Shown: one piece after another, positions 1 to 11,388 of the stretch
Layout: every line of letters begins with the position of its first letter
How positions within the stretch are numbered: the first letter of the stretch is position 1
Source of the DNA: Allolobophora icterica
Taxonomy: Eukaryota; Annelida; Clitellata; Crassiclitellata; Lumbricidae
Direction of reading: 5' to 3'
NCBI GenBank assembly: GCA_963556255.1
Contig: OY744604.1
Location: forward strand, 76,710,736-76,774,735
DNA: 64,000 nucleotides
Position numbers and translations under genes: made by a program
Notes under the pieces: generated by a model
Told to the model about the DNA's origin: nothing
Databases searched by the model: none
What the model saw: only the letters and a program-made list of their open reading frames with translations

Positions 1-739
1 CAAGGGTAACATTTATAATAGCCGTTAACGGAGTGGACAAATTGTGTATGAGCACGATAAATATCATATTATCTCCCATGCGTCCACATCAATCGTCGGT
101 ACACTCATTATATAGCTTATAAACATTATATTAAAAATATTATTTTAATTAAATTTATTCATAATCATTGCAAAAATGCATTTACGGAGTGGATGTATAA
201 TAAAAAAAACACATTAGGTACGAAATAAATGAAAATTAGTAAGAAATTTGTCTTAGCAGTCAGATCCTGTATTAAGACATACTTACTTACACAGATCTTC
301 ACAGAAGAGATGTGTTAAGTTGCGAGACCAAAGAAATGAAAGGGTTGTGAGATACGAGATAATTTTTATACGTTAACAGAGCGGACATAATTTTCCGTGG
401 ACAAGTTAAACTATATTTTTAAAAATTATGCTGAAGATCCGGTTCACCAAGTTGTATTTAGAAACATACAATTATATTTAATATAAAAGAAACATATTTT
501 TTGGCTTAATGCAAATCATTTTGAAATTGTAGACGAAAGCAATATGTAGTATAGCCTAGGGACGGTAACGGAGAGGAACATTTTAAATTCAAAATAAATT
601 CTAATAAATTATTTTATTGCTTTGAATTACTTTCAAAGGTCTTAACTTGTCGACTGATCAATAACGTTTTAATCTAATCACTTAGCATGATCAGACTAGG
701 TATTGTTTTCTGAGAAATGACCGGGTACAGTCGTATTCC

Positions 740-880
740 CAATTTAGCCAAATACCGGAAAATGAGCGCGTTGTCAACTGTCAGCTCTTGATAAGACTCC
801 GCTGCTTTTGCTGTAGCTGTGTGCGAGAGCCCAACAGCATTAACCTTTCCATTCATACGAGCATTACATTGCAATTACAT
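740..880 (-). other. Conserved segment downstream of the stalk exon
   Basis: On the minus strand it holds GGGCTCTCGCACACAG followed by a frame reading TAKAAESYQEL. Related segments occur at about 55,620-55,720 and 52,965-53,050, both in the right Ig gene and in the same orientation. The right copies have stops or shifted frames after the shared motif, so an extra or decayed stalk exon is possible but unproven. A small dispersed repeat is the alternative. Confidence 0.35.
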
Positions 881-1075
881 GTAAATCATTACAGATAAAC
901 AGCTGTTCCAAGTGAGCGTTGACTACACGTAGGTTAGCAAGTATAACTCCTTCGTGAAGAATCTAACAAGTGCTGTATTTGGTTTACGTACACATGATGT
1001 TTAGGCCTAAATGTGTAAACCTATATGAATTTTAGAAAATACAATAATATTAATTGCAATTAAAGATAAGCTTAC

Positions 1076-1129
1076 TTTGTGACGATGCCTTAGTCTCAGA
1101 ATAAGAAGATGTAGTGACAGGATTATTTT
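1076..1129 (-). CDS. Stalk exon, Ser/Thr-rich (left Ig gene)
   Basis: 54-nt phase 1-1 exon between TTCTTTGTAG and GTAAGC. It encodes NNPVTTSSYSETKASSQ, a hydrophilic Ser/Thr-rich piece like a membrane-proximal stalk. The right copy has the same exon with 51 nt at 55,904-55,954. The next expected exon, the transmembrane one, would lie left of position 1. Confidence 0.6.
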
Positions 1130-3218
1130 CTACAAAGAATAATGTTTAATGCTGCTGTGTTAAAGTAAATGAGGTTATTACCTTGATTTTAGTTTAAAGC
1201 TCATCGAAATAATTAATATAATGGTCGAAAACGCAATACTAAGCTGGAGAACAAGCTGCTTTACATACTGCACTTTCTATGGGCGCTGTCAAAATATCTA
1301 GGTTACGAATAATAGACACACTGAGAATGAAAGTTAAGTTAAACTTACTGCGTGGTAGTGTAACATCAGGATCTAGAGATAAAATTAAGCGTTTAAAATG
1401 TATAAGTTTTAGCGTTATCATACAATGGTGAAGAGCGTTAGTCTAATGATAATAAAACCATACAAGACATTTGAGACTTTTTTTAAATTTTCATCACCGA
1501 CAAAATATATTTCAATGAATATCACATCGTTATATTCGCACACCTTGTATATATAGACTATGGCCTACATAAACATATGATAACGATAATGAGAGTGACA
1601 AATTTGAGGTTAATATAGCATGTGTTACACGCTTCTTCAAATTCAACATGAAAGCTTTTCATCTGTTTTAAACATTCATTTATTAAATAATTTTATCTGC
1701 ATTGCTTATATAAGCTTGGATCAAGTCCATGGTTGTCGCTTGAATAATTGTATAAAATTAATTTGTGAGATTAAGGTGAACAATTACCGTTCATAATTAC
1801 TATAATTGGTGAAGTCCAGTTATACGAATAGTATGGTACATTGTCTGCGTTAATAGATGGAGGCTTATGACGCTTGTCAAACCTCGTAGTACAAATGTAC
1901 CGGGTTAAATTGCAAGTGACATTGGCAGAAACTGTTAGTGTCGAAATAGCGGTACCATTCTGAACTACAGTGTTTACGCCTGTATCGACGAGTTCTAGAA
2001 TCCCTTCTTGTCTCCATTCCATCAAAGGAGTCCAGTTGCCAGAGTATCTGACAGTGCATCGCATTTCAAATGAAAGGTTCGTCTCGTTCAATTTTACCAT
2101 CTCGTCTTCAGTTTCCCAGTCAGTGCAGCATTTTGGATCAGCGGCTGAAATAATTGTAGACGCATCATTGATTTAGTATGGGCATAAAATCTCCTTATTA
2201 AGTTTCAAAGCAAAGACAAAACTAACCATAATAACCATTGCTTTTTTCTAGAAAAAAGGTTCTGGAACTGAACAATAGGTTCCGGAACTGAACAATTTTA
2301 GAAAGGCTAAAATCGACGGCAAAGCCCGATAAAAACGAGATTGGGGGCTAGCAGGGGTCTCAATAAACGCTGAAACTAGTTTACAAAACTGAAATTATAT
2401 TAAAATAACTTAATTGTTTTATTATTATTAAAATAAATAAATTATTTTTAGTAGCTGAAGAAAGATGCTGGAACGCCGTTCCGGCTCGTTCCGGCTGAAA
2501 AAAATATTGATAATAACTAAGCTATCAAGACTCGTTATTAGGTTTCATATCAAAGATAATAATAACTATAATAACTAAGTTTATTAATTGAAACATGTGA
2601 CAATTGTGGATCCGGTTAGTTAGGCTAGTTCGTTGTACGATGTATAGAACGGCGATATATTTAATGTCTACATGCATGGATGCAAATGCATGCATGCATA
2701 CAGAAGTACGTATATAGATACTTAATTACGTAGCTTACGTGTGTACGTACCTACATACATCATCCATCCAACACACATACATCCGACACTTTTTTCGGCT
2801 ACTAAAAGATAATTTATTTATTTTAATAAAATTTTTTTAGTTATTTTTAATTTAATGTCAGTGTTATGAACTGTTTGCAGTGTTTGGGAACTCTCCAACC
2901 CATGACCCCGTTTTTCTCGGGCTTTGCCCTCGATATTGGCCCTTTCATAATTGTTCAGTTCCGGAACCTTGTTTCTAGAAAAAAGCACTGGCAAACTCTA
3001 TCCCTTTATATATATAATATATATATATATAATTGTATATATTATTTATAAATTATTTATTATATAAACCCATTTGCATCCATATATATACATATATATA
3101 ATATAATAATATAATAATAATTTATATATATATATATGAATGTAGCGGCTCGTTTGAATTGTCGGAATCCCTAGGTTTGGGTTTATATATCCAACTTCCT
3201 CCTGGGTAGTGCATTGGT

Positions 3219-3250
<32 letters not shown>

Positions 3251-3278
3251 TATATATATAGAAATTATTATTATATTA

Positions 3279-3315
<37 letters not shown>

Positions 3316-6300
3316 CCAATGCACTACCCAGGAGGAAGTTGGATATATAAACCCAAACCTAGGGATTCCGACAATTGAAACGAGCCGTTACATTCAAAAC
3401 AGACCTGCAGTGTGTGGATTAATTCCAGAAACATCAGGTCATATTGGAAAATTCACTTTTTTTGTTTTTTAGAGTATATGTAGGTGTAATGCCTCTAATG
3501 TCACAGATTTCGGTATGTGGAATTCATTTCTGATATTAGTTTCGCCATTCGGGGTCATATTTACCTCGAAGGTCATTTTCAAGGTCATTTTGCTACATCG
3601 ACGAATTCGATTATAAGTTCGCTGAATTCAGCAGTAGAAACAGGTGTAATATCTCTAATTCAACTAATTAGTTCAATACTTTTGACATAGAATCGGTGTT
3701 GAATGGCAGCCATTATGCCCGGGCTCTCACTGGTATGCTTATTGTGGAGGACCTGGTCTGGTCGCTCCAGTGGGAGATATTCTGAAATCAGAAGGACAAA
3801 GCTGCATATCCAGTGCTGGCACAGTAACAGGTAGGCCTACTGGAAATTACACCCCAACACCATTTTGCAAACGGGTCTACAGGTCAAGTCCACATTTAAT
3901 ATTGTAACAGTTCAAATTGTAAGCGTAGTGTCCTTATACGATGTGGGCGGTAAAAGTAAATTCGACAAACACTCTAAGTTCTCGAAGTAGGTCAATTACT
4001 AGTCTCAGAGATACTATGGAGACAATGCTGCAGAAAATCATATAGATAACCATTTCCTTATTTATAGTTAAAGCCGCATTCCACTGTGAATCTGTGATAT
4101 ATTCTGAATAGCGTTGGCAAGATGCTATGAATCATTGCTGTCACGTCGGGAAGAGCAAGCGTCATCGTACTCTGGTAATGAAATGAAAGTTTCACTCTTT
4201 GTCTCCTTTGTTCAAGGGTTAAAATTCCACATCAGGAAACTATTAGAAACTTAACTGAATTCAGCATAATATGCCTAAGTGAAATTGATATTCGAATTAA
4301 ACGTACGTGTTTCTATTAGGCTACTTCGCCTAACTGCTAACTTCAATACAAGAAATACATTTACCCAAAACGACGAGTTCAGCAGTACCCATATTGCCGT
4401 TTTCATGGCCAAAATGACCTTCCTGACAGATATACTGTGTTCCAGCTAACATAGTTGAATTTATGATGAGATCATATTGCCCGTCCAGAGATTTGTTTAC
4501 GAAACAGATCTTGGACCATTCTGTAGCGGCTTTAGCCATTCTTTCTCCGTCAAAAATTTTGCTTGGAAGGCTTTCAGTCGCTGTCGCTTTCCAGATAATC
4601 GTTTTGTTTGTATCATTCGTTCGACATTTCATAATAACTGACGTTCCGGCAATAACGGCTGCATTTTCTGGTAGTGTCATAAGAAATCCGGAAGTTCCTA
4701 CATTTAAAGCACACGCGATAAAAACTTCATATATCTACTTTAGAGTCGTAATCTTTAAAGCATGCAATTCTCGTATCTGTAAATTGAGGCCCAGCAGTTT
4801 AATACCAGCGTAACCAGGGGCGGATCCAGAGGGGGCCAATCCGGTCATCCCCCCATTTAATATTTATACAGGACGTGCCCCCCCCATAACGAAGTAGACG
4901 AGGACAATGACGAAATAATGGTCCCCCATTTGATATTTACACAGGACGTCACAGGACGTGGCTCCCCGGTAGACGTAGACGAGTAAAATGGGGAAATATG
5001 GAGATTAATGATTAAAAAAAGGTCATCAATTATTTTCGGAGATGAATTCCTAAAACATTTTTCGTTGGTCCGTTGGTCACAAACCCCACAAACTTTTGAT
5101 CCACAAACTTTGATTCCCCTCCCAGAAGAGGGGGACTAGCTTAAACACTGGTTTGTATGTAGGTATGTATGTATTTTTTTTTGGCGCTCCCCCGATAAAC
5201 CTTCTGGATCCGCCTCTGAGCGTAACTATGCTTGATAGTAATAATGTGTTTTAAATATAGGCATGTTACATAAAGCCTAATTTATCATAAGGGTTGCAAC
5301 GCCTATCAATAAAGCACGCATAAAATCAAGTGTAAAACGTGAGCCAAATCCTTTTCAAACTACCTTTAATTTTATTTCCAAAATTCTAGAAATGGTACTT
5401 GTAAATCGTTTGACTATCAGTTTCGTTACTTCAGCCCACCTGTCAATCTAGTTTAACACTTTAAATTTCTTTGCACTAAATTTCAGTGTATACAAGTAGT
5501 TTGTGGACATGAAGCAGTATCTTTAAGTCACTTTCTGTATATATAGGGCCTACAGAAGTAACTTGCCGTTCAATCGGCTCCATTGCAAAAACAATATCTC
5601 TTTTTCGCTTGACCTAACCGCCCCTAGTGATAGGACCTACTGTTGATCACTTGATCACGATGTACTCCTTCAACGCCTAGAATGTTGGCTCGTTCTACGC
5701 ACATACTAACAGTCTTAATTTGAGCAGCAATCTCAATTGTAATCTGCTGCAACCAGATTAATAATGCTACAGCCAGATTAAAAGCCCGACTTCCTCGCGC
5801 GTCTCATATTTCCTCTTACATGTTTGATCTTCTTCATTGGCTCTTCCTTACTGCTCGGATTCCGCTTAAGATATTTACTGTAATCCTTCTGTCTTACACT
5901 GGCTTAGCGCCCAAGTATCTGTGAGACCTTGTGCATCGGCCAGTTTCTGCTGCCTCTCTCCGTCAACTATGCTCACTCAATTGCTATGACCTTCTTGTCC
6001 CACGAACCAGGACTACCATGGCCAAAACTCGAGCCTTTGCTTGCATTGGTTCTGCACTCTGGAATGAACTCTCTCCATCGACACGTACTTCTCCATTAGT
6101 TGGTGGCCCAATTGCCTCTTTCCGTCGTCTTAAAACTACAGTATTTTTCAATGGGTCTTTCGCACTGATTCGTGAACGTTATCAGAGGCTCTGTATAAAT
6201 GCACAGATACGAAACGATATCTTTCATAGGTGAGTATGATTAAACTTTGTGCTTTAGACAGAACTTCAACGTGCACAATTTTAAAACGTGAAACTCTCTA

Positions 6301-6499
6301 CATAATGCTGGCCCCTGGGTACATTTTGCACAGCTATGAACATATAGAATTGGTTAATGTCACTCGAAAATCTATCGATCTTACGGTCACCAAACTCATA
6401 CATGATACCAACAAATAAAATCAATTACTCACCAGTTATGAACGCGATCACAACAATGAAAAGCATGGTTTTTGCTGACAGAACTACGTCGATGTTCAT
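1076..6499 (-). CDS. Two-Ig-domain surface receptor gene, left copy (partial, multi-exon)
   Basis: Minus-strand gene built from five exons at 6433-6499, 4365-4697, 1788-2144, 1349-1372 and 1076-1129; the 3' part (transmembrane and tail) lies beyond the left edge. All visible introns are phase 1, the usual arrangement for extracellular Ig exons, and every junction has GT and AG. The product starts with a hydrophobic leader, then two Ig domains with many N-glycosylation sites, then a short Ser/Thr stalk. It is the paralogue of the gene at 53,342-62,660, where the complete structure is visible, so a single-pass cell-surface receptor or adhesion molecule is inferred. The ligand is unknown. Family placement below 'Ig superfamily' is not possible from sequence alone. 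Confidence 0.75.
1349..1372 (-). CDS. 24-nt microexon (left Ig gene)
   Basis: Acceptor TCTCTAG, then 24 nt, then donor GTAAGT. It is phase 1-1 and adds eight residues (DPDVTLPR after joining) between Ig2 and the Ser/Thr stalk. The equivalent place in the right copy (about 56,170-56,195) keeps the donor and most of the exon, but its acceptor AG is gone. The exon length is a multiple of three, so skipping it keeps the frame. Confidence 0.5.
1788..2144 (-). CDS. Exon 3, Ig domain 2 (left Ig gene)
   Basis: 357-nt phase 1-1 exon, exactly the same length as its paralogue at 56,650-57,006. It encodes a second Ig domain: FEMRC gives the B-strand Cys, LMEWRQEG the core Trp, and LTRYICTTRF the F-strand Cys. 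Sequons NET, NGT, NVT, NLT and a membrane-proximal NWTS are visible. The N-terminal edge carries two adjacent Cys (PKCC) where the other copy has one (PNCY), so the copies may differ in disulfide pairing. Confidence 0.8.
2239..2988. mobile_element. MITE-like element with long imperfect inverted ends
   Basis: The left end (GCTTTTTTCTAGAAAAAAGG then TTCTGGAACTGAACAA) is repeated in inverse orientation at about 2905-2988. The inverted similarity extends roughly 90-100 bp on each side and includes GGCAAAGCCCG. The interior is AT-rich with cat/cata simple repeats and no coding frame. It lies in the intron between Ig2 and Ig1. The matching intron of the right copy lacks the left end at the equivalent place, consistent with insertion after the duplication. 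No target duplication was resolved. Confidence 0.55.
3138..3395. mobile_element. Palindromic foldback element with 83-bp arms
   Basis: Arms at 3138-3220 and 3313-3395 are inverse complements with about two mismatches, separated by an (AT)n spacer. The outer arm starts GAATGTA(G/A)CGGCTCGTTT. It contains no frame. It is probably a small inverted-repeat MITE, or a hairpin grown from one. Confidence 0.7.
4365..4697 (-). CDS. Exon 2, Ig domain 1 (left Ig gene)
   Basis: 333-nt phase 1-1 exon, acceptor AG at 4698-4699 and donor GTAAAT. It encodes a V/I-type Ig fold: [17 protein letters not shown] gives the first Cys, IIWKA the core Trp, and YDLIINST...AGTQYICQEG the second Cys on the F strand. N-glycosylation sequons NDT, NKT, NKS and NST are present. 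An extra Cys (SKICFVN) between the canonical pair is conserved in the right copy. The exon aligns almost throughout with 59,055-59,378. Confidence 0.8.
4815..5218. mobile_element. hAT MITE (CAGGGGCGGATCC family), copy 1
   Basis: The terminal inverted repeats start CAGGGGCGGATCCAGA and end CTGGATCCGCCTCTG. The 8-bp target duplication AGCGTAAC is perfect (4807-4814 and 5219-5226). An 8-bp duplication and CAG ends fit the hAT superfamily. The right-hand Ig gene keeps the uninterrupted site near 59,497 (CCAGCATAACTATG), so this insertion happened after the gene duplication. There is no coding capacity. Confidence 0.85.
5890..6233 (+). pseudogene. LINE reverse-transcriptase C-terminal fragment
   Basis: The frame contains LCSLNCYDLLVPRTRTTMAK, ACIGSALWNELSPSTRT and ASFRRLKTTVF, the conserved tail that follows reverse transcriptase in CR1/L2-type LINEs. 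It is 5' truncated, as most LINE copies are, and sits in intron 1 of the left Ig gene. The right copy lacks it. Confidence 0.6.
6433..6499 (-). CDS. Exon 1, signal peptide (left Ig gene)
   Basis: The ATG at 6499 opens a 22-codon exon ending in one overhanging base before a GTGAGT donor. The peptide begins MNIDVVLSAKTM and then has the hydrophobic run LFIVVIAFIT, a plausible signal peptide or signal anchor. The sequence just upstream of the ATG is conserved in the right-hand copy (around 62,700). An inner Met (residue 12) aligns with the only usable Met of the right copy, so translation may start there. Confidence 0.65.
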
Positions 6500-6899
6500 G
6501 TGCATCTACTTTAACAAAAGTCTGTTATCACTGGCAGTTCGTCGCATATGTCATACAGGCCTACCCATATCCTTTATTATACAGCTAGGCTGTTCATAGA
6601 ATGCGTTGAAACGAAAGCAACATAGAATTGTGAAACGCAGGGCTTCTGTTTTACTATGAGGCACCTAGAGCACTAGTTGACATGGGCGTCTCACCTCCAA
6701 CTTATGTGTGAATCCAAACTGTCTGTTGGTCTCAGCCCCTTAGTTCGTCAATATCGTTCCTTGTTGCATCACCAGCGATTTGGTTGCCATCGTCGTGGAA
6801 TATATTATGACTGGAAAGCTATCTGTTGCCCTCAGGCAATGACCGCGTTGTCAACAACATCATTACCAATTGCCTGTTATGCAGACATTTCTTAGACAC

Positions 6900-7290
6900 A
6901 ACCTTCATCTGTTGCCCTTTATCAGAAATTCATAGGACATTGAGCTAGTGTCGACGTCATACTGTGCTAGACTAAAGTAAAATGCACAACGGTACATTGA
7001 CATTTAACTTATTAGGCCTACGGTGCATTTTCCCATATGCTTGGTTTCATCCTCGAGCACCATATATAGCGAAACGCACTTCATTACAGCTGATAGAATA
7101 AACTGAAAACATACTAAGATAAGAGATGGATGAAACTCTTAACTCTTTTACTAACATAACAACAAATGGTGAGTTTAAAAATTCATAAAATTCTTGTTAA
7201 ATTTAGAGGATTTTTAATAACGCAATGAGGACCCTAACTATGAAATCATTTGTAAGTTCGGTATAGGCCTACTGCTGTTGCTCATGAAAA
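6900..7290 (-). promoter_or_regulatory. Conserved upstream block of the left Ig gene (candidate promoter)
   Basis: This block is strongly similar to 63,530-63,890, at the same relative place 5' of the paralogous gene. The best-kept part is ATATAGCGAAACGCACTTCA near 7065, reading TATATA on the minus strand about 560 bp before the first ATG. Surrounding introns have diverged more, so the block is a reasonable promoter candidate. No start site can be assigned from sequence. Confidence 0.4.
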
Positions 7291-7749
7291 ATGCGGCTGA
7301 GAAAACCCTACACAGTCCAACTGCTCTCCAGCCGACATAACATTGTATGTTTTACGTTCTAACGATCAAAGCAAGAACTCATACGGAGCCTGTACAAAGG
7401 ATGGTATGCTAAACCACCCATTATAGCACCGCTAGTATTCAAATTAGCTTCGTTTGACGCTACAGTCTATTCCTTAAAACGAAGACTCCAAGCTGCCTGC
7501 ATGCATATCTGGTTCGTTGTAAACTGAACCTGTGTCTAACTTTAGGTCCTCGTGCACGCTCACCGGACAGAAAGAAGGGCGTGTGATTTGACTATTTTCG
7601 CTGGGTGTGTTGGATATAGCTTACTGCCTTTCACTAAGTTAAGCAGAGAGTGTCATTCGGCTTCTAGTAAGAGGTCTGTCTATCTTCTGATTGGAGGATA
7701 ACCTCAATAGTAGGCCTATAATTAGAAAGGGGTTCTCAAGGCAATTTAT

Positions 7750-8530
7750 TGCAGGATGTTGACTGCGGTTAGTGTAGCTCGCACGCAAGTCTCTCGGATG
7801 GGCCAGGCTGCTCCATAAAACCGGTTTACGTACAAAGATTTAATTAACTTAAGGAGCAGCGTGAAAATTTGGCGCCAGTTCTTTTGCTTAGGTAAAATTA
7901 AACTTATAACATGATAGAGACTTGTTTGCTGAAGGTCAGAAACATTTAACAAGACCTAGGAATAGTAATCTCAGTTTAACGGACGAAATCCACAAATTCG
8001 GCCATCGGTTAGTTAAGCTTGGATTACATTATCACATTTCAAAAGAGTTTGTTTCATGGGCTATTTTGCTATTGGAGCTTACTATAAAGTCGTCTACTCA
8101 GCGTTGTAAATGTAGTCGTAAATTTGAAGTGGCTCTATGAAACATTCGTTTTGCATTGTAGTAGCAGCAGTAGGGACTACCTAGATGCTCTCTTTTACCA
8201 AAAAATCCAACCTTATTCCGACCTGATGTTGTTTCCTAAGCAATATATAAAACCACGGGAACGGTAAATTCCATGTTTAAACATTATAGGCAATTTACAA
8301 GGATTCTTACTTCTGAAGCATCGATCGGTTAGCGTAGCTAGTATATGCATGCGCTGACTGGGACCGCGACTCCGCCAGGCTGCTCCTTAAACACGGTGCT
8401 CGTACAAAGCAGTCGCTCTAACAGCTGGCATAAGCGAAGTATAAAACCACGGGAACTGGAAATTCCATGTTTACACACATCAGCAGAATTGCTATCATTA
8501 TCTCAGAAGCATCGATCGATTCACGTGCCA
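7750..8530. repeat. Three related repeat units
   Basis: The unit starting ATAAAACCACGGGAAC occurs at about 8246 and again at about 8441 (spacing about 195 bp), followed by AATTCCATGTTTA and GAAGCATCGATCG. The segment CAGGCTGCTCC...CGTACAAAG occurs near 7807 and again near 8378. No coding frame is supported. Confidence 0.55.
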
Positions 8531-9129
8531 TCTGCTGTACTAATCCCGTAGACGGTAATAAACACGTAATAACAACTTCATACTAGCTAGAAAACGAAAG
8601 TTACCCCTAAAATAAATGCAGTTTCGCATCTGAACATTCACACTGGCATAAACTGAGCGAAGCAGTTTTCGCAGCAAATGCGATGCAGTGCGTCACTGCT
8701 AAACAAGAGCCCGTACTGAACGCATTCTGAACGTACTGAACGAATCATGGGCCACCCCGGAATTTTCCTTTGCTATAATTAGGCTACCACGGAAGACTTT
8801 TAATATGAAGCCGACTGGATGAATACGTAGGCCACGATTAGTTGGTTTAAAACAAAATGGTTGTCTGTTGGCCAAACCAGCGAGTAAATATAAAATGTAA
8901 AGAACACGTTTTTCTATATCGACCGTATGGCCTCGACCCTGGTAATTTTCCAAAGAACTTGTCGAATGAGATTCTTCAGCGTTTGAACGGGTGCCAGCCA
9001 TTTAAGCAGTTTGTGTTAATTCTTCACTAAAGGAAGGAAACAACAAGAACAGGAATAGAGGCGTGAATTTAAAAATCCGGCTTCCACTCGCAGATATAGC
9101 TTTTTTTAGTCGCACAAATGCATGAGCTA

Positions 9130-9205
9130 CACTGACCCTAACCCTAAGCCCTAACCGACCCTCACGACGCTTACCCTGACCCTAACCGACCCTCACGATG
9201 CAAAG
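9130..9205. repeat. Degenerate telomere-like tract
   Basis: Several CCCTAA-type words occur in a row (CTGACCCTAACCCTAAGCCC, then CCCTAACCGACCCTCACGA repeated). This could be an interstitial telomeric remnant or a short GC-rich minisatellite. Confidence 0.45.
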
Positions 9206-10787
9206 ACACCTACCCTGTGAGAGTCAAACTGACTTGAAAAATTCAACGAAACGTTTGAATGTAGAACAAAAATAATTATTTATGAGAGCAATTGAGTCAT
9301 CCATATACAAACAAACAAATGGCAATGGCGAAATCATTAAGTGGGTGCAGATGCTGTGTTTTCTTAATGTTTCCTATTGTGTCTGTGTCACAAAGTTTAT
9401 ACGTAGCCGGCCTCCTGATATTCCAACTCTATTTTCCAGTATAAATTTCTTGCAATAGTAGAAACCCGTCTGAAACGGCGTCTGATATTCCAGCTTCCCT
9501 GCATGGTTATTGAAACATGGAAATTCCTCGCCGTGGGAGAAACCAGACCCTCTGACGTTCTAACCTTCTTTGTTATTCGCAATTATTTCAGACTTTGTCT
9601 TAACAGTGTTTTCCTAGAAATAGGCAGGCTGAAATTTGGCAATGATTTATCCTTGGACTGCAACAACTTGCGTACCCAAGAAAATGAAGTCGACTTTGCC
9701 GCCGTATTCTCAAGTAGCCACAATCCGTATGTAACGATTAAACCATTAACGCTATGAATCGTAATCGTAATCTCGAAATTTCTACAGCGCACTAAAAGCG
9801 AAGTCTCGGGAACCAGCTTATTCACAGACGAATGAAAAATAGTCTCTAGTCTAATGTAAATCAAAACAGACTATCACCAAACTTCTTTGTAGGCCTATTT
9901 CATTGCCATTAGCATAAGCCTTTTCTGTAAACAAAGACTTATGGATGAGTGCTTCTTCAGAAAGCAAAGATAAAAACACTGATGCTCAAATGTAACTGGT
10001 GGGATAGGTATGAAATTTCTGTTTAACGATATTGTGTTATAAAGAACATGATTAGAGTTGCCCATACTTCAGCCAGGCTTCGGACTGACTACAGCCGAAA
10101 ATGACAGTGACGGAGTTAGACTGTCCCTGAAAAAACTTAGCTTTTAGTAGGCCTATCTGCGGTTGCAAACCTTTTTTGTATTGATTATTTGTTTGTATTG
10201 TATAATCGCTGTCTCAATAGTTTGGCTTGGCCATTTCAGGGTAACCATGCAAATATGTATAGCATATTCAGAAACATATTGTGTTGCTCATATATGTAGC
10301 GCATTTATATCGCAGATTTCTACTCCATTGTCTAATTTAGATAAACTTCTTTGCAGCAGGTTCAAGTTTGAAGAAGAAAATGCCATTAAGATCAGTTTTG
10401 ATCTCCTAGGTAGCAAAAGCACTCTAGCCTAACTGCACATTTAATTTGACTTATGTAGCATACAACACGCAAATTTCTGTCATGCTTAGACCTAAAGCCT
10501 ATTTGCTACGCTTTGTTGCTTAATGCTCTATGTAAGCCTAGCCTCATGTTTGAATAGTCTTTTTTTAATACATATATTAAGTATCTTTCATTTCAGGAAC
10601 GTATTTTTGCAGTAAAGTGTTATATATACTTAATACACATGTTGAAACACATTTTGCGCTATCATTTCTTTAATTCCTCTTCACGCTATTTCTCTCCTTT
10701 TATTCCATGCTAGCTCGATGTAAAATGCTGTGATTCTTTAATATTTAAAATACTGAACATTTTTATGTTTTGTTTAATTTGGTCTAG

Positions 10788-11141
10788 TGATTTTGTGCGT
10801 CACATCAAAAGTCATTTATGCGACCTTATTGAAAACCCATCACAACAGTCGATTATTCAAACACGAAGGCGACAGAGTGGAACTACGCTGTGAAACGACG
10901 CTTGACGCCTACGTCAGTTGGCAATTCAGAGCCACACATTCTAGCCATAAAGTTGAGATCTTTTCTGGTGGAGAAATTTCTCCAAAGCGTGCTTCTGAAT
11001 TTGAAGTAAAGCAAAATAAAACGGCGGGACTTTATATTCTGGTCATACCACAAGTCAAAACTTCACACTCCGGAGTGTACGAGTGCTTTGACGATGATGC
11101 ATTAAGCACGGAACACATATCGATTATTTTGGCTGTGACAA
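10788..11141 (+). CDS. V-type Ig domain exon
   Basis: A 354-nt phase 1-1 exon on the plus strand, opposite to both other Ig genes. Acceptor GGTCTAG at 10,781-10,787 and donor GTAAGT at 11,142. The translation has the classical V-set marks: DRVELRCET (B-strand Cys), YVSWQFRA (core Trp), IFSGGEISPKR, and LVIPQVKTSHSGVYECF, the signature around the F-strand Cys. One sequon, NKT, is seen. I found no convincing signal-peptide, stalk or transmembrane exon for it in the flanks, so it is either part of a gene with exons hidden by transposons or an orphan exon. It is not close in sequence to the domains of the flanking genes. Confidence 0.7.
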
Positions 11142-11388
11142 GTAAGTCGCTAGTAGGCCTACTTAAGCTTTATTTTCAACTTTGTTCGTATGTGCAGCGA
11201 CAGGAGTTTCTATATTTTATTTATTCTCTTTTCAATTTGAAATCTACATAGGCCTATCATCGTGAAAGGTATGGTATACAATATGTGTGAAGTCGAATGA
11301 ACTTCAGAAGAATTTTAATTTTTCTATGCGTAAACCAAAAGGCTAAATATAACAAGCTCAGTTTGCAGAGCTAGAAAGCATTTATTTC

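Noticed and set aside
10163..10432. Hydrophobic plus-strand frame as leader exon for the V-type Ig exon
   Set aside because: It lacks a proper ATG at the hydrophobic run and a donor in the right phase; no evidence links it to 10,788-11,141.
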